A stretch of DNA of 64,000 nucleotides from an uncultured Clostridia bacterium (GTDB taxonomy: Bacteria; Bacillota; Clostridia; Oscillospirales; Ruminococcaceae): contig CANRIA010000001.1 in NCBI GenBank assembly GCA_947630555.1, positions 1 through 64,000 on the forward strand, in the 5' to 3' direction. The position numbers and the translations under genes are program-made. This document shows positions 1-8,429 of the stretch, piece after piece; position 1 is the stretch's first letter, and the number at the start of each line of letters is the position of its first letter. The notes beneath the pieces were generated by a model. That model was not told where the DNA came from, searched no databases, and saw only the letters and a list, made by a program, of their open reading frames with translations.

Positions 1-102
1 TCGGAATAGTGTAGTGCTGGCGGTCTATCTCTTGTTTTCGGTTGCTTGCTTCCTTACCGTACATGAGCATTGGCGCATGGGCTTGTCTGACATTGTATCT
101 GA

Positions 103-360
103 TTACTTATGCAAGAACGGTATTATTATGTTTACCGCAAGTGTTATTGCAAAAAACAGAAATGCCGCAAATTTTGTCCATCTGTTGAGCCTTGCCTCTT
201 TTGTGCGCGACTCGTTCTTATTGAAGAACGTATCGGAAGAGCCGCCGCCTATTGCAGATGTCAGCCCCTGGTCTTTGCTGTCCTGCATGAGGACTACAAC
301 AACTATTATAAGGCATGATATCAAAAGAAGCACGCCCATTATAACCTCAACTGTACCCAT
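103..360 (-). CDS. secG: Protein-export membrane protein SecG
   Basis: An 85-residue protein with two hydrophobic segments (about residues 3-24 and 62-81) joined by a short polar loop containing a Gly-rich GGGSSDTFF stretch. This is the size and layout of SecG, the small accessory subunit of the SecYEG translocon in the cytoplasmic membrane. The ATG has a GGAGG ribosome binding site 7 nt upstream and a good promoter (see 404-432). It is transcribed divergently from cotJABC. The 102 bases beyond its stop contain no supported gene before the window edge. Confidence 0.93.
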   Translation of the reverse strand: MGTVEVIMGVLLLISCLIIVVVVLMQDSKDQGLTSAIGGGSSDTFFNKNESRTKEARLNRWTKFAAFLFFAITLAVNIIIPFLHK

Positions 361-403
361 TTACTTACCCTCCGGTTTCTTTAAAACATTCACATACGTT
401 AGT

Positions 404-432
404 ATTATAACATACCCTTTTGCAAAAATCAA
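404..432 (-). promoter_or_regulatory. secG promoter
   Basis: Read on the minus strand: -35 TTGATT (427-432), a 17-bp spacer ending in TGT, then -10 TATAAT (404-409). The TGnTATAAT arrangement makes it an extended -10 sigma-A-type promoter, about 45 bases upstream of the secG ATG. Confidence 0.75.
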
Positions 433-549
433 GGGCTTTTTAAAATATTTTTATCTATGTGAATATATCCTCATCTGCACGTTTCGCCAAATTGCAACAT
501 ATTATACTTTGTAGCCGAAAGGCTCAACATTTAATAAGGAGGAAACACA

Positions 550-798
550 ATGGACATAAACGCTGCTGAAATAACCAAAAAGCTATTCGGCAGGCAGGAC
601 ACCGAAGATGCTGCCGCTCCCTGCCCGGAGCCTGTATCTAAGTTTCCTGCAAGCACACCTATAGGCATGATGTATGTGCCTTATCAGAAATGGGAAACAC
701 CGTATGACGACGATCTTGCGCTGACGAGGGGTACAATATTCCCCTGCCTTGATCTGCCGTTCATCGGAAAGGAGGCCGCAAAGCATGGCACTCTCTGA
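550..798 (+). CDS. cotJA: Spore coat protein CotJA
   Basis: An 82-residue CotJA-family protein. The family signature is the central GMMYVPYQKW and DLPF region following a Pro-rich stretch (residues about 38-76). In Bacillus subtilis the CotJ proteins are inner-coat components made in the mother cell. The ATG follows a strong AAGGAGG. The 3' end overlaps cotJB by 14 nt, so translation is probably coupled. I could not identify a convincing sigma-E promoter in the 190-base gap shared with secG. Confidence 0.9.
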   Translation: MDINAAEITKKLFGRQDTEDAAAPCPEPVSKFPASTPIGMMYVPYQKWETPYDDDLALTRGTIFPCLDLPFIGKEAAKHGTL

Positions 799-1048
799 CA
801 AACAGCTTATGCAGAAGAAAATTCAGGCTTGCGAGTTTACTCTGACCGATGTTATTCTGTATCTTGACAGCCACCCCAACTGCCCCGATGGTCTTGAATA
901 CTACCGCAAGCACAAGGCTATGCTTGAAAAGGCTGTAGCAGACTACGAAAAAACATACGGTCCGCTCACCGCTATGGGCGTTTGCGACGACGAGAAAAAG
1001 TGGACGTGGGCTACCACCGCGTTCCCTTGGGAAAGGAGCGAAAACTAA
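785..1048 (+). CDS. cotJB: Spore coat protein CotJB
   Basis: An 87-residue CotJB-family protein containing the typical CEFTLTDVILYLDSHPNC stretch near residues 12-29 and a WPW-like aromatic C-terminus (WTWATTAFPW). The start chosen is the ATG at 785, preceded by AAAGGAGG inside the end of cotJA; an earlier in-frame ATG at 749 has no ribosome binding site and would create a long overlap. Its stop codon overlaps the cotJC start by one base, consistent with a tightly coupled cotJABC operon. Confidence 0.9.
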   Translation: MALSDKQLMQKKIQACEFTLTDVILYLDSHPNCPDGLEYYRKHKAMLEKAVADYEKTYGPLTAMGVCDDEKKWTWATTAFPWERSEN

Positions 1049-1644
1049 TGTGGAAATATCAGAAGCTGCTTGAACACCCTGTAAACATCAAGAACCCCGA
1101 CCCTGCGCTTGCAAAGCTTATAATCACTCAGCTTGGCGGCCCTGACGGTGAACTTGGCGCATCGCTTAGGTATCTCAGCCAGCGCTACTCTGCCCCCTGC
1201 CGCGAGGTGCAAGGCATACTTACCGACATAGGCACTGAGGAACTGGGTCACATGGAGATGATAAGCGCTATCGTTTTCCAGCTGACGAGAGATCTTTCTG
1301 AAAAAGAGATACACGAGGGCGGTTTTGACGCATACTTTGTAGACCACACAACGGGCATATACCCTGTTGCAGCCACGGGCGTACCATTCTCGGCAAGCAT
1401 ATTCCAGTCCACGGGCGATGCTATTGCAGACCTTTCGGAAGACCTTGCAGCAGAACAGAAAGCGCGCCTTACCTATGATAATCTGCTTCGCCTTATCGAC
1501 GACCCCGACGTAAGAGAGCCGATAAAGTTTCTGCGTGAGCGCGAAGTAGTACACTTCCAGCGCTTCGGCGAGGGCTTGCGCATGGTGCAGGATATGCTGG
1601 ACTCCAAAAACTTCTACGCATTCAACCCCAGCTTTGACAAGTAA
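1048..1644 (+). CDS. cotJC: CotJC, manganese-catalase-family spore coat protein
   Basis: A 198-residue protein of the non-heme manganese catalase family, CotJC branch. The metal-ligand pattern EELGHMEM is visible near residues 65-72, with further Glu and His residues in the helical C-terminal half (EREVVHFQRFGE). The ATG at 1048 shares its A with the cotJB stop and has AAAGGAG upstream; an upstream in-frame ATG at 982 would run through cotJB and is rejected. CotJC proteins form part of the inner spore coat; peroxide-detoxifying activity is known for relatives but cannot be shown here. Confidence 0.93.
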   Translation: MWKYQKLLEHPVNIKNPDPALAKLIITQLGGPDGELGASLRYLSQRYSAPCREVQGILTDIGTEELGHMEMISAIVFQLTRDLSEKEIHEGGFDAYFVDHTTGIYPVAATGVPFSASIFQSTGDAIADLSEDLAAEQKARLTYDNLLRLIDDPDVREPIKFLREREVVHFQRFGEGLRMVQDMLDSKNFYAFNPSFDK

Positions 1645-1653
1645 ACAACACAG

Positions 1654-1684
1654 GCGGCGGAGAATTTCCGTCGCTTATTTTTTG
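1654..1684 (+). terminator. Terminator of the cotJ operon
   Basis: Hairpin with an 8-bp stem (GCGGCGGA at 1654-1661 with TCCGTCGC at 1667-1674, one G-U pair) followed by a T-rich run, starting 9 bases after the cotJC stop. Confidence 0.75.
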
Positions 1685-1817
1685 CACTTGATTTTTCTGC
1701 GTATTTATGATAACATATATTTACCTGTCAGGGCTAAAAATTAACCTGTTAGTTAAAAGCTATTTACTTTTTTGAAGGCTTGGTGTATATTATTATCAGA
1801 GCGAGGGAGTGGGCGCC

Positions 1818-2279
1818 GTGAAAGTTACTATACAGCTTGATGACAGCTTGCAGGAAAACGAAGTCATAATACGCTGCCGCGAGCTTGACGAGAGCGTTAC
1901 GGCTCTGCAAAAGAAAATATCGGAGCATGACGGCAAACTGCGGCTGTCGTTTTTTAAAGACAACACGGAGTTTTTCATAGGTCTGGATCAGGTACTTTTC
2001 TTTGAGACGAGCGGTTCTGTAATAGATGCTCACACGGCTGACGATGTTTTTCAGATAAAGCTGCGGCTGTATGAGCTGGAGGACGTTTTGCCGCACAACT
2101 TCATCAGGGTATCAAAGTCCACGATAATAAACACCTCGAAGATATACTCGATAGAGAAGAACATAACCTCGTCGAGTTTAGTAAAGTTTGAGGGTTCGCA
2201 CAAGCAGGTATACGTTTCTCGCAGCTACTACAAGGCGTTCAAGCAGCGGCTGGACGAGAATTTTCAGAAAGGCAGGTAA
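1818..2279 (+). CDS. LytTR-domain DNA-binding regulator
   Basis: A 153-residue stand-alone LytTR protein without a receiver domain. The N-terminal 40 residues form a small alpha/beta part; the LytTR domain follows (about 50-148) with the characteristic HNFIRVSKSTIIN and VSRSYYKAFKQRL elements. The start is the GTG at 1818, 8 nt after GAGGGAG; an upstream GTG at 1809 overlaps that ribosome binding site. It lies 6 bp upstream of a LiaF-like membrane protein. Such LytTR/membrane-protein pairs commonly act together, the membrane partner probably modulating the regulator (inference). Confidence 0.88.
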   Translation: MKVTIQLDDSLQENEVIIRCRELDESVTALQKKISEHDGKLRLSFFKDNTEFFIGLDQVLFFETSGSVIDAHTADDVFQIKLRLYELEDVLPHNFIRVSKSTIINTSKIYSIEKNITSSSLVKFEGSHKQVYVSRSYYKAFKQRLDENFQKGR

Positions 2280-2285
2280 ATTTTT

Positions 2286-2999
2286 ATGAAAGCAAAAAAA
2301 TACTACTGGGGTGCAATGTTCATTGCCGCAGGTTTGCTGCTGATACTCTACTACACGGGTGTGATAGAGGGCATAAGCATATTCAGCGCGGTATTTTCGG
2401 TACTGCTGCTGCCTATTATAATAAGCAGCGCGATAAAGCGCAATTTTGCAGGCATTATGTTTCCGCTGGCGATAATAGTGATACTGTTTGATGATGTGCT
2501 GGGTCTTGAAAAATTCACGCCGTGGCCTGCGCTTTTAACCGCGTTGTTTTTGTCGATAGGCTTTACGATACTGTTTCCGAAAAAGGGCTCATGGTACAAC
2601 AGCAAAACCAAAAACAGCGCACACTTTGGCGGCGTGGGCAGCTTTGACAGCACAAGCGAGGACGAATCGGTCATAAACATAAACACGCGCTGCAACGGCA
2701 TTACACGCTACATTCGTTCAAAAAATCTGAAAGAAGTGAACATAAACGTTTCATGTGCAGGCGCTAAGATATACTTTGACAACGCCGATATAGCAGGCAG
2801 CGAGGCGGTAGTGAACATAAACAGCACCGCGGCAGGCATAACGCTGTATGTACCGTGTCACTGGCACATCAAAAAAGAGCTTCACACTATTTTTAGAGAA
2901 TATACCGAGAGCGGCAAGCCCGAAAGCGATGTCACCACAAAGACGTTGGTGCTGGCAGGAAGCTGCGGCGCATCAGGCATAAATGTTGTTCGCATTTAA
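2286..2999 (+). CDS. LiaF-like membrane protein
   Basis: A 237-residue protein with four predicted membrane segments in the first 100 residues (about 8-26, 31-50, 55-72, 80-98). A soluble C-terminal domain with repeated beta-strand patterns (VINI, VNINVS, VVNINS) resembles the LiaF C-terminal half. LiaF-type proteins restrain envelope-stress signalling in Firmicutes. Located 6 bp after the LytTR gene, so the two form one unit ending at a hairpin terminator. The specific signal is unknown. Confidence 0.75.
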   Translation: MKAKKYYWGAMFIAAGLLLILYYTGVIEGISIFSAVFSVLLLPIIISSAIKRNFAGIMFPLAIIVILFDDVLGLEKFTPWPALLTALFLSIGFTILFPKKGSWYNSKTKNSAHFGGVGSFDSTSEDESVININTRCNGITRYIRSKNLKEVNINVSCAGAKIYFDNADIAGSEAVVNINSTAAGITLYVPCHWHIKKELHTIFREYTESGKPESDVTTKTLVLAGSCGASGINVVRI

Positions 3000-3026
3000 G
3001 GCACTTGACATAGACACACTCCACAC

Positions 3027-3067
3027 AAAAACACACTCCGCTGCTTTTTTAGCGAAGTGTGTTTTAT
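3027..3067. terminator. Bidirectional terminator between LiaF-like gene and cotH
   Basis: Stem AAACACACT/AGTGTGTTT extended by GC pairs around an A/T loop, with T-runs on both strands. It lies between two convergent genes and can serve both. Confidence 0.85.
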
Positions 3068-3070
3068 TTA

Positions 3071-5113
3071 TCAGTACATTTTTTCCAAGGTCTTGTCGCA
3101 CCACTTTATCATGCTTTCGATATGCTCGCTGCGCTTTTCCAGAAAATCTGCCACGCACTGATAGCTTGCATAGCCGCCATAGAGGGCATCGTTTGCGCTG
3201 CCCGTGCCCTTATATCTTTCAAAAAACTGCTCAAACAGCGGCGAGTAGCAGTCTTTCAGCCAGTCAAGCTGACCTTTTGCCCTGTCGTAGCCGTATGCGC
3301 CGTCGCTTAGGCCTCGCAGGGTATTATAAAACTCATTCCGCCAGCCCTCGTTCGTCATAAGATATGCAAAGCACAGCACCGCAGGGTTGTTTGTGCCGGT
3401 GTCCAGCAGCCCATATGTTTTATAGTTATCCTCTTTAATGGTGTTGGTGCGCGCATCGTCTGAGCCGCTCACGCCGCCAAACTCCATATCATAAAACGCA
3501 AAGCGCCATCTGCCGTCGCCATACTCGCTGCCGTCGTTGGTCACGGTGCGCCACATCGACCAGTTTTTGCCCGGCCAGTCCCACTTGTTGTTTATCCATA
3601 TCTCCGCCGCAAAATAGTCCATGACGGAATCAACATCAACAAGCTGCGAAAAATCGTAGAAAGACTTATCGTCAGCAATATTATCATGCGACTTGAAAAA
3701 GCTGTCAAGCTCAGAAAAATAGTAGCTCTCGTCGGTAACGCCCTCGGGCAGGTCACCCAAATCAAGCTTATAGCCGCGACTGTAGGTCTCGGCATCGCCT
3801 TTGTATAGCACAACGTCGTCTTTGTTTACGCCGTGGTGGTCTTCAAAATAGTCTTCCTTATAATCTTCTTCAAGAACGTAAAGACCCCAGTATTCGCCGT
3901 TTAAGTAAACAACGCACGGACGTGAGGCTTTCATGTCGCAGTCCAAGTCAGTCGAAAGCGACTGCCAGAAAGTATCGTTGAATTTTGCCGCAAATGCGCA
4001 GTTGCCGCCTGCACGCAGTGTAAGAGTTTTGAACTTATCAAGCGTTTCGCCGCTGTCATCTTTAAGACCCTTGAACACCTCGTAATTAAAGTTGTTGTCA
4101 CCGTATTCTTTTCTTGCATACAGCCGCAGCCCTTTTTGCAGGTCGCTGCGTGAATAATTACCCTGCACGCGCACGCCGCAGTTTTGCGACAAAACGCACT
4201 GAGTGTTCGCGCCGTCTGTCTCAAAAAAGTTAATGGATATGGGTCTTTCCCACTCTCTGCCGCGCTGTTTGTAGTTAGCATCAAGGCTGCGCGCATCTTC
4301 ACCCGAGGAGGGCGTATTGGTTTTCAGGAAATCTTCTAGCGCGCTGTCAAAAATATCGCCCTTGACGTATATGCCCTTTTCGCTGTCAAAAAAGTCGTCA
4401 AAATCCGCGCTAATTGATATCACCGCAAGGGTATTGCCTGCCGCGTGGCTGCTCTCCCCCACGCCTTTTATATGCTCATACATACTGCCGATAAAGTACG
4501 TTTCCGTCTGCGCTTGAGTGAACGTGCCGTCGGCATTTTTGACTGCCGCTCTTACAACTGTGCATTTGTCTACCGCATCGTCAGTCGGCGCTGAAACTGT
4601 GCTCACAAAGCCGTCACGCGTTGAATTTACATTATTATGCGCCGCATCTATAAGCAAAGGGTCAACCGCAGAGACGACATTTTTGTCATTTTTGCGGTCT
4701 GTTATTTTTATAGGAGCTGTGTACTTTACGGCAGTATCGCTGTTTGCAGGGTCGCTGCCGTCGGTGGTGTAGTATATTTCGCCCTCGCCCGAAAGTGTAA
4801 GCTCAAATTCTTTTTCATAAACGCCGCTGGCAGCTGAGAATATGCCGCTCTGCCGAGGCTGTGTGTACACCTCACTTTGCTGTGAATATTCGCCATTTTC
4901 GGTATGTGATAGGTCTGTAAGCGTAATAGGTTCTCGCTTATATCCTGCATCTTCATCGGGCGCACTATCGTCAGGTTCTTCGCTTTCATTCGCAGGCAAG
5001 GTCGTTACCTCCGCCGTGCTATTTGAAGTTTGAGAGCTGTCACCGTTCGAGCAGGCGGCGGCGCTCAGCGCAATCAAAAAAGCAAGAAACACCGCGCAAA
5101 ATTTTTTAAGCAT
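3071..5113 (-). CDS. CotH kinase-family lipoprotein with chitobiase-like domain
   Basis: A 680-residue exported protein. The N-terminus is a lipoprotein signal (hydrophobic residues 5-20, Cys21 as the predicted lipidated residue) followed by a Ser/Thr/Asp/Glu-rich linker. Residues about 86-207 look like the chitobiase/hexosaminidase C-terminal module (YYTTDGSDP motif). Residues about 228-650 are a CotH domain: NGEYWGLYVLEE near 405-416 and FAFYDMEFGG near 538-547 with the likely metal-binding Asp542. CotH proteins are atypical protein kinases in spore coats. A surface-anchored version suggests phosphorylation or binding of extracellular targets; that is inference. Last gene of the minus-strand cluster and ends at a bidirectional terminator. 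Confidence 0.88.
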   Translation of the reverse strand: MLKKFCAVFLAFLIALSAAACSNGDSSQTSNSTAEVTTLPANESEEPDDSAPDEDAGYKREPITLTDLSHTENGEYSQQSEVYTQPRQSGIFSAASGVYEKEFELTLSGEGEIYYTTDGSDPANSDTAVKYTAPIKITDRKNDKNVVSAVDPLLIDAAHNNVNSTRDGFVSTVSAPTDDAVDKCTVVRAAVKNADGTFTQAQTETYFIGSMYEHIKGVGESSHAAGNTLAVISISADFDDFFDSEKGIYVKGDIFDSALEDFLKTNTPSSGEDARSLDANYKQRGREWERPISINFFETDGANTQCVLSQNCGVRVQGNYSRSDLQKGLRLYARKEYGDNNFNYEVFKGLKDDSGETLDKFKTLTLRAGGNCAFAAKFNDTFWQSLSTDLDCDMKASRPCVVYLNGEYWGLYVLEEDYKEDYFEDHHGVNKDDVVLYKGDAETYSRGYKLDLGDLPEGVTDESYYFSELDSFFKSHDNIADDKSFYDFSQLVDVDSVMDYFAAEIWINNKWDWPGKNWSMWRTVTNDGSEYGDGRWRFAFYDMEFGGVSGSDDARTNTIKEDNYKTYGLLDTGTNNPAVLCFAYLMTNEGWRNEFYNTLRGLSDGAYGYDRAKGQLDWLKDCYSPLFEQFFERYKGTGSANDALYGGYASYQCVADFLEKRSEHIESMIKWCDKTLEKMY

Positions 5114-5127
5114 GCAAACTCACCTCG

Positions 5128-5301
5128 CTAGTTCTGGTGCTTTACAACGCCGTACTCGTCGTCAAGCGAGAAGTAAGGGCAGTCGTAATTCGGCGTACTT
5201 AAATATCTGTACATTTCGTCCTCGTCCAAATTCACCATGCAGACATAGCAATCGCTGTCCTCGTCGTAGACATAATTTGAACAATACTCGCAGCGGCTCA
5301 T
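5128..5301 (-). CDS. Small Cys-rich protein, DUF6472-like
   Basis: A 57-residue acidic ORF with two paired Cys motifs (CEYC at residues 4-7 and CYVC at 18-21) plus Cys41, suggesting metal binding, and many Asp/Tyr residues. Its ATG overlaps the ruvX stop in an ATGA arrangement, indicating translational coupling. It resembles the small DUF6472 proteins often found next to ruvX in Clostridia (family assignment from memory). The function is unknown. Confidence 0.75.
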   Translation of the reverse strand: MSRCEYCSNYVYDEDSDCYVCMVNLDEDEMYRYLSTPNYDCPYFSLDDEYGVVKHQN

Positions 5302-5732
5302 AGCTTTCCACCCTGTTTTTTCTTGTTTCTGTATTCAAGATAGCTCTCTAAAATTATCGTTGCGGCAACGGTATCTACCACCGCTTTGCGCTTTTTGCCG
5401 CGTACATTCGTTGCATTCAGGTATCCGTGCGCTTCTACTGTCGTTGAGCGCTCGTCCCACAGCCTGACGGGCAGTTCGGTCACAGACTCCACCAGCGATG
5501 CAAACGCCTTGCATTTTTCTGCCCTAGGGCCTACCGTGCCGTTCATATTAACGGGGTAGCCTATAACGATCTCGCCGACCTCGTATTCATTTGCAAGGTG
5601 GGCAATTTTCATTGCAAGAATGGCAGGGTCTTTCTCCTCCACCGTGCCAACGGGCGAAGCTAAAAACTCCGTTCTGTCACACACTGCCACGCCTGTTCGC
5701 GCGTCGCCGTAATCAACAGCCATTATCTTCAT
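5298..5732 (-). CDS. ruvX: Putative Holliday junction resolvase / pre-16S rRNA nuclease YqgF
   Basis: A 144-residue RNase H-fold YqgF protein. The first acidic motif is at the N-terminus (MAVDYGDARTGVA), followed by the GYPVNMNGT strand motif (about 60-68) and DERSTT (about 94-99); the C-terminal Asp in VDTVAA completes the site. YqgF processes the 5' end of 16S rRNA and has been annotated as a Holliday junction resolvase. It lies 15 bp after pyrD and overlaps the next small gene, so it is co-transcribed with the pyrimidine genes. Confidence 0.93.
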   Translation of the reverse strand: MKIMAVDYGDARTGVAVCDRTEFLASPVGTVEEKDPAILAMKIAHLANEYEVGEIVIGYPVNMNGTVGPRAEKCKAFASLVESVTELPVRLWDERSTTVEAHGYLNATNVRGKKRKAVVDTVAATIILESYLEYRNKKKQGGKL

Positions 5733-5747
5733 ATTACAGCCGCTCCT

Positions 5748-6659
5748 TTACCACGGTTTAACGGTGCCTACTATCTCGGAGATGCTCTTGACACCGTTTT
5801 CGTCGCACCATTTATCCATGCCGTCTATTATTTTAAGCGGCGCAAACGGGTCAGCAAAAATTGCCGCGCCAACCTGCACAGCCGCCGCGCCTGCCATCAT
5901 CATTTCTATCGCATCTTCTGCACTCGCTATGCCGCCCATGCCTATAATGGGTATTTTTACTGCGTTATACACCTGCCACACCATTCTTACTGCAATAGGG
6001 AAAACCGCAGGGCCCGAAAGACCGCCGACGTTATTTTTAAGTATGGGTCGGCGTGTTTTTATGTTAATACGCATACCCAGCACGGTATTTATCAGTGAGA
6101 GGGCATCTGCCCCTGCCGCTTCAACAGCTTTAGCTATTTCTGCAATATCGGTAACGTTGGGAGAAAGCTTTACCATAAGCGGTTTGTCGGTGGCTTTCTT
6201 TACCTGCGCGGTTATCTGCGCTGCGGTATCACAGCAAGTGCCGAACGCCGCGCCGCCGTGCTTTACGTTGGGGCATGAAATATTCAGCTCTATCATATCT
6301 ACAGCAGTACCATTCAGCATAGAGGCAAGTGTGGCACAGTCTTCAATGGTCGCGCCTGCAATATTTGCGATTATTCGGGTGTTTTTGGTTGAAAGATTCG
6401 GCAATTCATAGTTTATGAACTTATCCGCACCGCCGTTTTGCAGACCCACTGAATTCAGCATTCCCGAAGGTGTTTCTGCCACTCTCGGCGCAGGGTTGCC
6501 CTCACGCCGCTCTAAGGTAGTGCCTTTTACCGAAATTCCGCCGAGCTTTGAAAGCGGATAAAACTGCTCGTACTCTCTGCCATAGCCGAAAGTGCCGCTT
6601 GCAGGTATTACGGGGTTTTTAAACTGCACCCCTGCCACAGTTACTTTCAGATCACTCAC
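5748..6659 (-). CDS. pyrD: Dihydroorotate dehydrogenase, class 1B catalytic subunit
   Basis: A 303-residue FMN TIM-barrel enzyme that oxidises dihydroorotate to orotate. Visible signatures are NPVIPASGTFGYG at the N-terminus, the catalytic Cys region ELNISCPNVKHGG, VKLSPNVTDI, and the FMN phosphate-binding GMGGIASAEDA. The start is the GTG at 6659, which overlaps the pyrK stop and has AGGAGG 9 nt upstream. An ATG at 6707 would lie deep inside pyrK. The pairing with pyrK identifies the heteromeric NAD-linked class 1B type. Confidence 0.95.
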   Translation of the reverse strand: MSDLKVTVAGVQFKNPVIPASGTFGYGREYEQFYPLSKLGGISVKGTTLERREGNPAPRVAETPSGMLNSVGLQNGGADKFINYELPNLSTKNTRIIANIAGATIEDCATLASMLNGTAVDMIELNISCPNVKHGGAAFGTCCDTAAQITAQVKKATDKPLMVKLSPNVTDIAEIAKAVEAAGADALSLINTVLGMRINIKTRRPILKNNVGGLSGPAVFPIAVRMVWQVYNAVKIPIIGMGGIASAEDAIEMMMAGAAAVQVGAAIFADPFAPLKIIDGMDKWCDENGVKSISEIVGTVKPW

Positions 6660-7422
6660 CGAAAACCACCTCCTTGCTGTCAAACACAGGGCCGTCTTTG
6701 CACACATGCGAATGTATCTGCTTGCCGTCTTTCACGGTAAGGCAGGCGCACACAAGGCACGCACCCACGCCGCACGCCATTCGCTGCTCTAAAGAAACCT
6801 CACATTCTATGCCGTTTTCTTCGGCGATATTTGCCACCGCTTTCAGCATAGGCATAGGGCCGCAGGCGTATATTATATCGGGCTTTTCGCTTTCGATCTC
6901 TTGCTTTAAAGCATCGGTAACAAAGCCTTTTATGCCTGCCGAGCCGTCGTCGGTACAAAGCAATGTTTTACAGCCTGCTTTTTCAAAATCATCCTGCAAA
7001 ATAGCGGCAGAGGCATTTCTAAAACCGCAGATCGATGTGGCGTTTTTGCCGTAAAGCTGCGCAATGCCGAGCATCGGCGGCACACCTATACCGCCGCCCA
7101 CACATACTGCTTTGCCGCCGTCTGCATACTTAAAACCGTTGCCAAGCGGCGCGATGATATCGATAAGGTCGCCCGTGTTCAGCTGTGAAAGCTTTTCTGT
7201 ACCACCGCCCCTTACTTCAAACACAAAGCGAATAGTGCCTCTGTCACCGTTTATCTCACATATTGAGATAGGTCTGCGCAGAAAAAAGCCCTCTGCGGCT
7301 ATTTGAGCAAACTGCCCTGCCTGCGCTTCGGCGGCTATTTCGGGGCAGCAAACTTCAATATCAAAAATGCCCTTTGCCAGCGCCTTTTTGCTAACTATCT
7401 GATATTTACCCTGTCTGTACAT
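6652..7422 (-). CDS. pyrK: Dihydroorotate dehydrogenase electron-transfer subunit
   Basis: A 256-residue FAD and [2Fe-2S] protein of the ferredoxin-reductase family, passing electrons from PyrD to NAD+. The flavin-binding RRPISICEI and GGGIGVPPM motifs, the NAD-binding ACGPMPMLKAV, and the C-terminal Cys cluster (MACGVGACLVCAC followed by a later Cys in HVCKDG) are all present. Its last codons overlap the pyrD start, giving coupled, stoichiometric production of the two subunits. Confidence 0.95.
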   Translation of the reverse strand: MYRQGKYQIVSKKALAKGIFDIEVCCPEIAAEAQAGQFAQIAAEGFFLRRPISICEINGDRGTIRFVFEVRGGGTEKLSQLNTGDLIDIIAPLGNGFKYADGGKAVCVGGGIGVPPMLGIAQLYGKNATSICGFRNASAAILQDDFEKAGCKTLLCTDDGSAGIKGFVTDALKQEIESEKPDIIYACGPMPMLKAVANIAEENGIECEVSLEQRMACGVGACLVCACLTVKDGKQIHSHVCKDGPVFDSKEVVFGE

Positions 7423-7478
7423 TTTATCATTCCTTTTTATAACAAAGGGCGAAGCAATGCCCCGCCCGTGATGAACGT

Positions 7479-8414
7479 TTATTCAAGAGATATTTTCGGC
7501 AGATACGAAACTATATCCTCTTTCATTCTTATAACTTCTCTGCGTGCGGCTTTTGCATAGTCGTGCTCGTCGCACTCTTCTTTTTTGTATGCGAGCATTA
7601 CCGCTCTAGAAGAGTTTACTATTGCGCCGAGACCATTTTCATCAAACGCTTTTGCAACGCCCTGCGCGCCGCCGCCCTGTGCGCCATAGCCGGGCACTAA
7701 GAAAAAGGTATTCGGTAAAGCTTTTCTCATCTGCTCAAGCTGCTCGGGGTATGTAGCGCCGACTACCGCGCCGACCGACGAATAGCCAAGCTTGCCCATA
7801 GCCTCAGCGCCCCATTTTTCGCACATTGCTCCCATAGCGGCATAAACGCTCTCGCCGCTGTCAAGCAGTCTGTCCTGCAATTCTCCGCTGGAGGGGTTTG
7901 AGGTTTTTACAAGTACGAAAATACCCTTGTCATTCTCGCGGCAGACTTCTAAAAGCGGTGAAATGCCGTCAGTGCCAAGGTAGCCGTTTACCGTCAGTGC
8001 ATCAGCGCCAAAAGCCTGCGCCATATCACCCTCAATATCTGTAAAGCCAAGGTGCGCCGCCGTATAGGCTGTCATGGTCGCGCCGATGTCGTTTCGCTTG
8101 CCGTCGGTTATAACAAACATACCCTTTTCTTTGGCGTATGCTATTGTTTTTGCAAGGCACTTAACGCCCTCCCAGCCGTACATTTCATAATAAGCTGCCT
8201 GCGGCTTTATTGCAGGAACAATATCGTAAATTTCGTCTATAATTCCCTTGTTGTATGCAAGTATAGCCTTTGCCGCGCCCTTAAAGCTCTTGCCGTATTT
8301 TGCAATTGCCTTTTTGCGTATATATTCGGGAACGTACTCCAGCTTGGGGTCAAGACCAACTACCGTGGGGTTTTGCATTTTAACTATCTTTTCGATAAGT
8401 CTGTCAAATGACAT
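7479..8414 (-). CDS. pyrF: Orotidine 5'-phosphate decarboxylase, long subfamily
   Basis: A 311-residue OMP decarboxylase, catalysing the last step to UMP. The catalytic DGKRNDIG motif is near residues 101-108, with PTVVGLDPKLEY at the N-terminus and a phosphate-binding VPGYGAQGG loop toward the C-terminus. The length and motif spacing match the longer PyrF subfamily common in Clostridia. It lies 56 bp upstream of pyrK and 15 bp downstream of pyrC. Confidence 0.95.
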   Translation of the reverse strand: MSFDRLIEKIVKMQNPTVVGLDPKLEYVPEYIRKKAIAKYGKSFKGAAKAILAYNKGIIDEIYDIVPAIKPQAAYYEMYGWEGVKCLAKTIAYAKEKGMFVITDGKRNDIGATMTAYTAAHLGFTDIEGDMAQAFGADALTVNGYLGTDGISPLLEVCRENDKGIFVLVKTSNPSSGELQDRLLDSGESVYAAMGAMCEKWGAEAMGKLGYSSVGAVVGATYPEQLEQMRKALPNTFFLVPGYGAQGGGAQGVAKAFDENGLGAIVNSSRAVMLAYKKEECDEHDYAKAARREVIRMKEDIVSYLPKISLE

Positions 8415-8429
8415 GGTGTTTTCTCCTTT

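Noticed and set aside
1-102. Possible gene start downstream of secG on the minus strand (frame open to the window edge).
   Set aside because: About 20 codons only, no ribosome binding site, and not recognisable as RNase R or another usual neighbour of secG.
459-505. Sigma-E-type promoter upstream of cotJA (CATATTAT at 498-505).
   Set aside because: No matching -35 at the required 13-15 bp spacing.
3602-4517. Several ORFs of 60-120 codons on the strand opposite and in other frames of cotH.
   Set aside because: They shadow the long cotH frame, lack ribosome binding sites and resemble no protein.
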